Assembly (NCBI RefSeq): GCF_000003815.2
Contig: NC_049984.1
Location: 24,525,263 to 24,588,860, forward strand
Length of the DNA: 63,598 bases
Reading direction: 5' to 3'
DNA from: Branchiostoma floridae
Taxonomy: Eukaryota; Chordata; Leptocardii; Amphioxiformes; Branchiostomatidae
Below the pieces are notes generated by a model. It saw only the letters and a program-made list of their open reading frames with translations. It searched no databases and was not told where the DNA came from. The position numbers and the translations under genes were made by a program. Positions 20,556 to 30,244 of the stretch are shown here, one piece after another (positions within the stretch are counted from its first letter, which is position 1; each line of letters starts with the position of its first letter).

Positions 20556-23305
20556 TTACGGAAGTACCATGTTGCGTGGAAAGATGGTTACAGTGCTGTC
20601 TTTCACGTTAGTCACTAGCAACTGTCCACCCGGCGCTACAGCAACATACCGCGGTCCCGCGACACTTACCACAGTACGGACAAACTCCCCGCCGCTTGTG
20701 AACAATTCTACTCGGCCATTGGCGCTATTTGCCACAATGATGTGGCCCGAAGGGTTCACACAAACACCTAACGGGTTCATCAGTTGTCCTTGTCTGACCC
20801 CCCAGGTTCCAAATTTGGTCAACATGACCCCCATTTGATTATACACCATGACGCTGCTAAAGGAGTCAGTAACCAGGATATTACCCGTCATACTAAACGT
20901 GACGTCACCCATTCTCAGGTTTGCTACCACAAACCTATGAACCAGTGAGCCGTTGGGTTCAAAAATCATTATTTCATCGTTCGCTCCTACAATCATTTTT
21001 CCACTGCGACCGTCAACAGCAATGCGTGGATATAAACTAAAAGCACGTTTGGTCAAGCTTACGTCAAACTTGGTCAATGGCTGTCCGTTCCTACTGTACT
21101 GAGCAACAAACAGTACACATGAATCTATACAGAGGCTTAGATAAACAATCCATACGTTACCCTTTGTGTCAATCGCAATATCGGAGGGGGAAATTCTTAT
21201 ACCTTTACCCGGCAGAATTGTTATGAAGCTGCGGAGAGAGACCCCGTTCGTGTCGTAGACGTGGATACGTTGGTTCTGAGAGTCACTCACAAATATCTCA
21301 TTATTTGTAGATACGGCCACTCCAGAGATGACTGCAGCCTGTTCCGAGTGTTTTCCAGCTTCACCAATGGTGATAGTCGTCTTCTCGTTTCTGTCTTTTT
21401 CTGAAATGATTTTTAATCTATCTTAAGCATATACAAAGTCTATAGTCATAGCATTAGCTTTCAAACGTGCTTTAGCATTAGCTTAAGTCGGGCCCCGAGT
21501 TGATTTTAACTGCGAGTTAAAATTAAAAAGTTATGAGGCCCGACCATGCCCCAAAATAGCCAATGGGTGTTCCATGGGCCCATGTAGGGGTCACGCCTTA
21601 AAGTGCAGAAAAAACAGCCCATAAACTGCACGGATGACCTCATTGTCCAAATAGAACTGTGGCATAAATGTCGCATGGTTCTGTGCAAACCGGACGTTGC
21701 TAATCATTAAATAGCAAAGCTTATTACACTATCAACTGATCGATGAATGTGGTGCATTACTTAATAACTACCCTTCGTAAAAAAGATAATCACCTTCACG
21801 TTGTGAACTGTTGGAGACTGACGACAGTTGTGTAGATGTTGTTTTCTCCCAAGATGCATCGGCATTTTCGGTCTGTAATAGAATATGTTGGCACTATTTC
21901 AAACGGTTGCTGGCTTAGAAAATTTTCAGTATGAATGGCTTTAAATTTAGACTGTGCCACAGCAAGTGTATGGGGTAAGAGAGCAGAAGTACATGTGACA
22001 CCTTTACTCAGGCTCTCACCCCAAAATATATAATGAACAAGCACGCTTACCGTTCGGAGTACGCATGTGCAGTGGTAGGAATTGTGGGTAATATGTCAAA
22101 GTGAAGACCCCTGACTTTAAACAGTTCTCTTCTCGACAANNNNNNNNNNNNNNNNNNNNNNNNNNNNNNNNNNNNNNNNNNNNNNNNNNNNNNNNNNNNN
22201 NNNNNNNNNNNNNNNNNNNNNNNNNNNNNNNNNNNNNNNTGCACATGCGTACTCAGCACGTTGACCCTGCTAATCAAAGTTTAAAAAGAGAAGCAATCAT
22301 TGGTCGTCTAAAAATATTTAACACAAATAGTATAATCAAACATGCACATCGTTTAACACCATAGGCTAACCGTCCGAATAGAAAGGTCTGATGACATAAA
22401 AAGTAGAAAATATTGTACGTACTTTGGACACCCTCATCATGCCATCTTCAATAGTAGTCTCGCTGGACGTGCAACAGACAGAGTGACCAGCTGCAGGAGT
22501 GGAGGCATTGTCCGCAGCAGAGTGACCAAGGGTGGAGGCAATGTCCGAAGCATAGTGACCAAAGGTGGAGTCAGTGTCCATAGCAAGGGTAGAGGCAGTG
22601 TCCACAGTAGAGTGACCGGTGGTGAAGTCAGTGTCCGCAGTAGAGTGACCAAGGGCAGAGGCAGTGTCCGCAGCAGATTGACCAGGTGTAGAGGGAGAAT
22701 CCATTGCTGTTGTTGGCTAGAGATAAAGGATATTCATTTGGCTTGTTCACTGTAATATATCATCTATACGCTGACCAAAATGTTTTACATGTACTTGAAA
22801 AGATGCAAGAGTCTAATTATAAATATGCGATGTAACCTAAATCCGTTGTTTAAAAAAAGGGCATTTTATAGCGATATTAAGTCAACAGAACGAAATCTTT
22901 GAATATTGGAGCCTAGAACAGCCGTTCGTGGATTTGATATCCCGAAATACCACATTTTCTAAACAACGGATATAGGCTATCCCGCGAATAAAGGTGAACT
23001 AGCGTTAAGGCTTCTGCTCTATGCATTTCGGTATCAGTCTGCTGCAATCATCTAGACCAGGCTGCCATACCGATAGCGCACAACAACAATTTCTAAATGT
23101 CTATGTCTTAGAATTTGTGAAGCAATAATAAAATGTCAGACTGAACAAATTGTCGAAAACTACCCCCAAAATGAGACAAAAAGGCAAGATCCACGGCTTA
23201 CCACAGATGTGATGTGAAACAAAGACAAAAAGATCCCACCGACGATGAACAGCGTCAGGGCTACAGCTGGTTTTACAAGTAAGCTCGGTCGGTGATATCC
23301 ACACC
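20556..23305 (-). CDS. NHL-repeat membrane protein, copy A (5'-truncated duplicate of NHL-B)
   Basis: Four coding exons match the last four of NHL-B with the same junctions and phases: 23202-23305 (membrane segment, CGYHRPSLLVKPAVA...), 22423-22716 (98 aa, Ser/Thr/Ala-rich GHSxxDTAS repeats), 21794-21872 (linker, 2 codons longer than in copy B) and 20556-21400 (about 280 aa of NHL beta-propeller, stop TAA). All four are open without breaks. The long first exon with QPYAV repeats has no counterpart: homology stops at the 100-bp gap at 23380, beyond which lies a (TA)n run and unrelated sequence. No start codon could be assigned. It may be a truncated duplicate, a gene with another first exon, or the second haplotype of NHL-B. 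NHL propellers usually bind protein or RNA partners. Confidence 0.75.
21486..21660 (-). repeat. Dispersed repeat R2, inverted copy in NHL-A intron
   Basis: CGGGCCCCGAGTTGATTTTA, ACTGCGAGTTAAAAT, GAGGCCCGACCATGCCCC, GGTGTTCCATGGGCCC and GTAGGGGTCACGCC match the inverse of the 20035-20185 repeat, so the NHL exon is bracketed by opposed copies. Confidence 0.6.
22033..22262. mobile_element. Inverted-repeat element in NHL-A intron (contains gap)
   Basis: The left arm GAGTACGCATGTGCA..GGAATTGTGGGTAATATGTC is inverted in the right arm ending TGCACATGCGTACTCAGCACG. The middle is the N run 22140-22239; copy B (39610-39826) is complete there. Confidence 0.65.
22140..22239. other. Assembly gap (100 N)
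   Basis: Run of N inside the palindromic element. The equivalent NHL-B sequence has about 95 bases here, so the gap size is realistic and the missing sequence non-coding. Confidence 1.
22826..23008. mobile_element. Palindromic MITE family M1, copy 4 (NHL-A intron)
   Basis: The right end CAACGGATATAGGCTATCC..GCGAATAAAGGTGAACTAG is intact; the left end is shortened to TGTAACCTAAATCCGTTG. Present at the same place in NHL-B, so it is older than the duplication. Confidence 0.75.
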
Positions 23306-23379
23306 CTAGAACAGAAACCACTTTCAAACCTTGAAATTGTTGACTAGTATATGTGAAATCAAAAGCGACAAGGTCACAT

Positions 23380-23479
23380 NNNNNNNNNNNNNNNNNNNNN
23401 NNNNNNNNNNNNNNNNNNNNNNNNNNNNNNNNNNNNNNNNNNNNNNNNNNNNNNNNNNNNNNNNNNNNNNNNNNNNNNN

Positions 23480-23546
<67 letters not shown>
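23380..23546. other. Assembly gap (100 N) followed by (TA)n
   Basis: N from 23380 to 23479, then about 33 TA units. This is where homology between NHL-A and NHL-B stops, so the real breakpoint is hidden. Confidence 1.
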
Positions 23547-23549
<3 letters not shown>

Positions 23550-24241
23550 TCTTTTGCAGCTGCTTTGTACGATATACGGTATGGATTACACTTACATTTT
23601 TTTTCAAATCTTGAGCGATATTAAAGATAATACAATGGCTTGTCAGTCAATGCTTACAGTGCAAGCTTGGCCGTTAGGTAAACATTGCAGGTAAATGTCT
23701 TTTGTGTACAACTCTAAGTGCATTTTTTTTTTCAAAGCGATAGTTCCATGCGAGAAATGTACATGTTGTTAGCAATATACATTATCATATAGCCAGGGGA
23801 CGTGGGCCAATCAGAAGGCCCCATTCCATGCTGGTTATGACGCCGTAACAGCCATGCATTAAATTTTTGATTATCACATATGTGATAAAACTTTTGAAAG
23901 TTTAAACCAATCAGGAGGACAGACAAACATGACGCTGGCCAATCAGAATGAGATATCCAGGAATCGTCCATCTGCCAAGATAGGGCAATAAGTACAGGCA
24001 TGGCAGGGGGGATGCCTCCCTCTATTAACATCGGTAGTGCGTGTTTCTTTGTTCAAAGAAAAGATTTGCTGTCTTAAAACATTAAATTACCTATAATATT
24101 TCAACCAATAAGATCTATTTCAAGATATGTCCAATTTAAACTGAAAAATGAAAATAGAATTATTTGCACCCCCCGCGCTTTCAAGTTAAACGGTCCGCAG
24201 ACGATAATGACACAGCGGTCCGCCATTTTGAACGTCACGAA

Positions 24242-24489
24242 ATGGATGACCAGAACCTACCGTTCTTTGGAGAAGACTTATCTCAGTTTGTTATGAATGA
24301 AATTCTCCAGACATGTCAGCCACAGCAAGCACAGGAAATGCCACAGCCTCAGGAAAGCCGGCAAAGGTTTTCGGCGCTGGACAGTATATAAACGAGCTGG
24401 ACAAACTCGAGCACGGCAGGGTTGAGAAGTGCACGGAAAGGTCAACAGTTTGGGGAGTGAAGCTTTGTATGGACAACTTTGTTGTATGA
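24242..24489 (+). pseudogene. Fragment resembling a Crypton/DUF3504-related ORF, frameshifted
   Basis: ATG (AAATGGATGAC) opens 49 codons, MDDQNLPFFGEDLSQF ... RQRFSALDS, ended by TAA at 24389. Shifting by two bases at about 24386, the frame continues INELDKLEHGRVEKCTERST followed by VWGVKL to a TGA at 24489. The order RFSxLDxxxINELxxxxxxxxTERSTxWGVKxF resembles the segment just before the tyrosine-recombinase-like domain in Crypton-derived proteins (recalled, not searched). The catalytic part is absent. The 3' flank is shared with the end of the window, indicating a multicopy element. Confidence 0.4.
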
Positions 24490-24612
24490 ATCGACTTTGT
24501 TATTTAAAGCCTTCAAACTGTATTTATTGAATGTACAGAATAAAGGATGTATGTATTATAAAGGAATTTGTCGCTTAAATGGGTCAGTTTGGGTAGGCTA
24601 TATGATAATAGC

Positions 24613-24760
24613 GTTAATGACCCGCCTGTTCCTCGGTATATATGGTGTCATAACGCCTGGTCCTTTGCTATAACCACCTCATAAAACCGGTTTTATTCGG
24701 TGGTTATAGCAAAGGACCAGGCGTAATGACACCATATACACCTCGGGGCGAGTCATTAAC
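24613..24760. mobile_element. Long palindrome, element terminus, copy 1
   Basis: GTTAATGACCCGCC ... ATATGGTGTCATAACGCCTG ... GGTCCTTTGCTATAACCACC is mirrored by GGTGGTTATAGCAAAGGACC ... AGGCGTAATGACACCATATA ... GAGTCATTAAC, with arms of about 65 bp. The flank at 24500-24612 recurs inverted at 63479-63598 next to a second palindrome of the same design. Confidence 0.75.
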
Positions 24761-24976
24761 CCTTAATTAACGTTACATTAATCATATAATGTCCAACTGC
24801 TTTCAATATGGGTTGTGGGCTTTTTGGACCATTATTTGTTCTCTGAATTTGTGAAGGCAATTACATGGGAAAACAACTTTTCCATTGAGTTAGATGTATA
24901 AAATCTCGCTCTATCTCCCTTCTTTCCTCCCTCCTTCCTTCCTAACCCTGTCTCCCTTGATCTTCCTTCCTTCCAC

Positions 24977-25081
<105 letters not shown>

Positions 25082-25248
25082 GTTCCTAACCCCATCCTCC
25101 ATCATTCCTTTCTTCCTTTCTATAAACCCTCCTTCCTTCCTTCCTTCCTAATCCTCCCTCCCTCCTTCATTTCCCTTCCTAACCCCTCTCTCCTCCTCCC
25201 TCTTCCTTCATCCCTTCCGTTCTTCCTTCCTTCCTTTCCTGTAAAGGT

Positions 25249-28200
25249 TCAGTCACTGTCGTCTAGACCAATGTCCGAATCTGGGTTCCCTGCTCGGGCG
25301 CTTGCGACGTATTTGGTCCAAACAGACAACTCACAGGCACAGGTCTTCACCTCTGGGCGATCAAACATGGCAGCCTGCCAAGCAAAGACTCTTGGGAACT
25401 CGGCTTCTTGCAGTTTTACGTCATCGTCAGTAAGGAATAGCCCAAGCAACTCGAACCACGGCCAGATGCTGTAGTCAAGGAAACCAGGCTGTTCGCCACC
25501 GAAGAAAGGTGCCTCGCTTGTGCCAAGGTGCTTCTCGAAGAAGGACAGTCCTTCCTTCAAGACCTCGAAAGCTTTCTGTCGTTCCTCTCCTTTCGTCATT
25601 GTGACTTTCATGAAATTGGGCCCGCTCTACGTTGACAAAATAAGATGAAGAATGTTCAGAATATCATTTTGTATCTGTACTACTCTCCAAGCAGAGGTCG
25701 AATCGCGCAGATATAGCAGTAGTCGGAAAATTACACGGGCGCTTCGACTTCTGCTTGGAGAGTATCTGTTAACTGAATCTTTTCAGCATGTTTTGTTGTA
25801 ACCTGTACATAGCCCGATGTGGCAAACATGTGCAATAAAGGATTTTTCATAAAGGTCTTGGATCAAATAAAACTTCGTGACCACCAGAGTGGCAGAAAGT
25901 GAGTGGACAAGATCGGCTGTCGCCGTAAATAAATTTGTGTGAGTGTTTGACAGGAAGTAGAGTTCAGAGGCATGACAGACATTCCAGGTCATGGGGTCAG
26001 TAGAAGAGGCGGCAACTAGTAATTCATGGCTAGACATTACATTTTGTTGCATGTCTGTGTTTTCGTTGTACATCCTTGGCGTCCCAAATGGCCTGCAGAC
26101 ATTCGAGGCCACTGGGTGAATGGAAAAGGCTACTTATTCAAGGGGGTATTTTTTGGGGCCGTCTGTGTTTTTGAAGTTTAATGATTTGGAAACTGACATT
26201 GGCGTCCTTGATAGCCTGCAGACATTCGAGGTTAAGGGGTGAATGGAAGAGGCTACTGATTCAAGGGGAGATATTGTTGAAGTTCAATGCTTTGGAAACT
26301 AACCTTGGCGTCCCAGATGGCTTGCAGACATTCGAGGTCACTGGGTCAATGGGAGAGGCTACTGACTTTACGAGGAGGTATTGTTTTTGTTTGTCTGTAT
26401 TCTCAGTGTTGAAATGCTTTGGAAACTGACCTTAGCGTCCCAGATGGCCTGCAGCATCCCGATCCATGCTTTCTAAAAAAAATTGTCATTTATCTATATA
26501 TCAACATGGCAGGCATTCCAGGTCATGGGGTCAATAGGAGAGGCTACTAATTCACGGGGAGGTATTATTTTAGTGTTTTGTTTTTATGGTCTGTGTTTTA
26601 CATGCTTTTGAGTACTGACCTTGGCGTCCCAGATGGCCTGCAGCATCCCGATCCGTGCCTTCTCCAGAGGCTCCTCCGGTAGCAGCTTCCTGCCCGGGAA
26701 GACCCGGTCCACGTACTCGTTACACACCAGGGACTCGTACACGACTTTACCGTCATGCTGCAGGGTAGGCACCTTGGCCAGGGGGTTGATGGAGAAGAAC
26801 CATTCGGGCCTTTTGGCTAAACAGACGTTGACGGTCTCGTAACTATAATGAAAAAAAATATGGTAATCACTGAATTATACAATGAACCCTAATTTTGAAT
26901 AATAGAGATAAACAGTAGCTCGCAAATACGGACAGGTCCGCATTTTAAGGTGCACTCTCACCGCACCTGCGTCAAGCTTGCGTCACTGCGGGGTTCGTTC
27001 ACTGCGTCACTGTTTTGTTATTTTCTCCAATTTTTCATAGTTTAGATATTGCGTAATACGTAAAAGTATGACTTAGAAGACGACAAAATACACAAGAAGT
27101 AAGAAAATTCGTTCTTTATCTCTTAAATTCGTTATTATTCGAACCCCGCAGTGACGCAAGCGTGACGCAAGTGCAGTGAGAGTGCACCTTTAGTTTGATC
27201 TATATTTATATCGGCGAAAATTATACATAGTTGACAAAATTTGAAGGAGTAAAGATTATGCCAGAAAGCAGTTACTCAAGCAACTAGAAATGATTTTGGA
27301 AACGGTCAGACGTTTCAGATAGCATCAGCTATGTTTAGTCAGTGACACTGGTTTTGATTATATGTTGTCATTGATTACTTTCTAAACATCAGGAATTTAT
27401 ATCTTTATTGGAATTCTGCAACTCCGCGGTACAAAAGCGCCGACTAGTAATCGATTATGGTACTGCAGTCAGTATAAGTGTACTGCAGTCCGCATGATAG
27501 AAACGAAATGGCGTCCAGAAGGTATCAGAATCCGGTGCCCATGGACGGAGGCCTGGAAAAATACGTTTCGCTATCGCGAGCCTAGTGCCTGTAACTAACA
27601 CAGAAATGTCCAAGATGGATAGCACGCCGACAAATAGACAATTGTTAATTGAGACATGCTATTAACTACAGTAAAATGTAAAGAAATTGATGTAAAACAG
27701 ACTTACTCGATCCCCTTGGCAGCCAGCACCAGCCTTGTTCTGTGTGCGTACGGACAGAACCGGTTACTGATGAGACGGACTACACCCGGCGCTGGGGGGT
27801 CAGGGGCTGTGGAACCTGTATAAAATTGCAAATCAAAAATGAAACATTTCATTTCAACTAAGGTCTGAGGAAGGTTGGGAGAGGTCGGGAAGCCATAGTC
27901 GGCTAATTAGGTCATTTGTTGGTATCAAAGGTCATTGACCAGTTGACCTCTGTCACAACTTGTGACAAACGGCACTTCCAATTTTGATTGATACGATGCA
28001 ATGGCTCACAATATTCTATTCACAAGTATTCCTACAATTTCAAGCTGCAATGAAAATATCGGTGATGGTTAAATCCAGAAAATTGTCTCCAAAAACGCCC
28101 CCTCCCCATTGGTCTCGTCCGTTACACATTGTCTGCACAGTACAACACCTGTTCCAATTAGAGTTGACTTCTTTTCTCCCTTAGTTTCTCTCTCGTAAAA

Positions 28201-28485
28201 AAAGTATTTCTCTGAAGATATCCCTGTAGCTAAAGTGGTAGTGACTTCACAGTTAAGCTCCTGGTGCCAATTAGTTGGTACTGGGACACCCCGGTTGAAA
28301 GGGGAAGGGTATTCTGGTTGAAAACTGCACCTGTCTTTCGGAAGGGACGTAAATGGGGGTCCCGTGTTAGGGAGGGTGCATCAAGCACGTTACAACCGCC
28401 TCATTACTCAGATGGGCATCTACATGGGTATAACTATACAAGAAGGAGAATTCTTACCTGTCTTGAAGGCTCTCTTAGTGAGCAT
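25249..28485 (-). CDS. Glutathione S-transferase omega-like, copy B (intact)
   Basis: Four coding exons, 28458-28485, 27707-27815, 26620-26842 and 25249-25626, join in phase to 738 nt (245 aa plus TGA), the usual length for omega GSTs. The junctions are GTAAGA, GTAAGT and GTCAGT donors with AG acceptors. The protein starts [15 protein letters not shown]. Residues 27-34 NRFCPYAH hold the omega-type catalytic Cys30 in a thioredoxin-fold domain. [15 protein letters not shown] forms the glutathione-binding cis-Pro and ES region, and the C-terminal helical domain carries [19 protein letters not shown]. The expected role is cytosolic glutathione-dependent thiol transfer and dehydroascorbate reduction. 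It lies on the same strand as the thioredoxin gene 1.8 kb upstream. Its copy at 14.8-18.5 kb is frameshifted, so this may be the only working one. Confidence 0.93.
25681..25764. repeat. Palindrome, M2-type ends (GSTO-B intron 3)
   Basis: TACTCTCCAAGCAGAGGTCG against CGACTTCTGCTTGGAGAGTA; same position as in GSTO-A. Confidence 0.6.
25975..26619. repeat. Tandem array of exon-3-end/splice-donor units in GSTO-B intron 3
   Basis: Counterpart of the array in GSTO-A: exon-like copies near 26072, 26198, 26303 and 26431, true exon end at 26620. Sense-strand donor copies read AAG|GATGTA (lost), AAT|GTCAGT, AAG|GTTAGT and AAG|GTCAGT. Unit number and order match copy A, so the array predates the duplication. 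Confidence 0.75.
26948..27189. mobile_element. MITE with AGGTGCACTCTCA ends and TTA duplication (Harbinger-like)
   Basis: Terminal inverted repeats of about 50 bp (AGGTGCACTCTCACCGCACC ... TGCGTCACTGCGGGGTTCG and its inverse) bound 242 bp of AT-rich, non-coding DNA. The flanking 3 bases TTA (26945-26947, 27190-27192) form the TWA-type target duplication typical of PIF/Harbinger elements. It lies in GSTO-B intron 2 and is absent from copy A. Confidence 0.75.
27306..27347 (-). ncRNA. Hammerhead-like RNA motif b (core mutated)
   Basis: Minus strand: stem I GTCA/TGAC (4 bp), core CTGACTA (a T where the conserved G8 should be), a weakened stem II ACATAG/CTATCT and GAAACGTC (27309-27316). Same place as motif a in GSTO-A; the core change should abolish activity. 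Confidence 0.35.
28222..28385 (+). repeat. tRNA-derived SINE, family S2 (GSTO-B intron 1)
   Basis: CCCTGTAGCTAAAGTGGTAG head, CCCCGGTTGAAAGG B-box region and the CTGCACCTGTCTTTCGGAAG tail. Shared with GSTO-A at the same intron site. Confidence 0.65.
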
Positions 28486-28729
28486 GGTTCCAGCAGGTGC
28501 CGATTCAGAGCGTCTCAGTGCCGAAAGGGTGATTGATTGCAAAGTGGTCAGTCGACTTGTTACAAAGACCATGCGACTGATGTTTACTATGTCCATATGG
28601 CGTTATATAACATCATCACGAGACATACAAGATTAGGTAACCAAACTATTTGCAGCGCCGTAACACAGTTTGGAGACTATTTCTTTTGAATGTACCCCTT
28701 GACGTTAATGTGTTCTATATACAGTGATA

Positions 28730-30244
28730 TTCAGTACGCAATTCTTTCAGTTGTGCTCTCAATGTAGACAGTTAACCCAAGACGAACTATTTGTATGTAT
28801 AATGACAGCCACAGACAACATTGTACAGCAAAAACTCTGTGAGTTCGTATATACCTGTTTTAAGAAAAGGAAAGAGACATGTAGACAATAGTTATAGTGA
28901 TAGCATAGGTCCAGTTGTTTTGTTTATCCAACTGTTCGCTTGTATCACTACTTGTAATTGTATCTAAGCTTTAGTATTCAATGTAATACTATCGAATCAC
29001 ATGCATTTAGCTCATGTGGGTAAGAACATACAAATGAAGATCCTTGTTGGTGGGACTTTTCCACCAGACCCCCTCTTGCTAGAAGCGCAAACTGAAATGT
29101 TTTCCATCTGCGTTATCATCCAAACACTGCGGTTAATCTGTGAACTTAGTAAGCCTATTTACAAGCATTTACGTACGTGCGACATCATGCGGCGGCCAAT
29201 AACATGACAGCTTCAGATCTCATATGTACCATTTACCTCCTTCAAAAATGGAGGTATAGTTTTTGGTCTTTCTGTGTGTTTGTATCTGGGTTCGTAGTGT
29301 TTGCGGATATTTGTGGTCAGCATAACTGGTTCTCCTGGCATTTTGTATCACCGCGCTGTGTATGTATGCTTGTAATTGTGGACGATATTTGGTGGATGGG
29401 AAGAGGTTGCAAATAGGAAGGTCAACTTCGATAATGGTGACTCATGGTGGCCAGATAAAGTACTGCAGCAGCTTATAAGATATTTAATGAATATTTTTCA
29501 TATTCCCCTTGGATACCATTCATGATTTTTTTTTCCCATTGACTTTTATGTTATGGTATGCATTCTATGTGGGCGCATTTGCGATGAAATGCACCAAGGT
29601 CAGTTATTCTCAGCACCATGTAAAAATTTGCCAACGACCTGAAAGCACACAATCCATTGATGGCAATTACAAAAAATAGCTACAACCCACAAGAGACACT
29701 TTTCAGTTACAAACATACGACCGCACACACGGGAATTTGCAACCGTTAAAGACACATGTACATGCTGTCGTTTACTTTATGGATAGATATTCTTTTAGTA
29801 TACATGAGTGCGACCTTAGAGTCCACAATAAAGGGACCATCCATATCAAGCTTAAGCCTTGGTTATTTGGCGAAAGTATTTGTTCGTGGAACTCTGGTAT
29901 TAGAAATGATCCAAAACTGTCTTTTCTTGATGAATCGAAAATAAGTTATGAACAAGAAAGTTACCTTGATAATAGGAATAACTTTGAAATTTTCAGATCT
30001 TCAAGATCATTAGCCATAAATTGACTATAGAAATAGACAAATGTCATAAGGAAGCCCCTTACCAAAGGTTCTGTCCTATAAGAAATGCCATAAAATTGAT
30101 TCTGGACAGAAATTGAGATGCTTCTATAGCTATATACTTGTTTAGAATATATCTAATTTCACATTTTTGACATGCACATTTTCCAGTAATTCTGCCGCTG
30201 GAATAATAAGACCGTGCATATTTGCCGGATGGACGAGCATCAGT
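28730..30244. other. Interval between GSTO-B and thioredoxin
   Basis: No gene supported. 29215-29470 is an R1-family fragment (ATGGAGGTATAGTTTTTGG, TTTGTGGTCAGCATAACT). A plus-strand frame of 95 codons at 29737-30024 has no recognisable domain and no splice context, and was not called. Confidence 0.5.

Noticed and set aside
29737-30024. 95-codon plus-strand ORF downstream of thioredoxin
   Set aside because: No recognisable family and no supporting signals; too weak to call.
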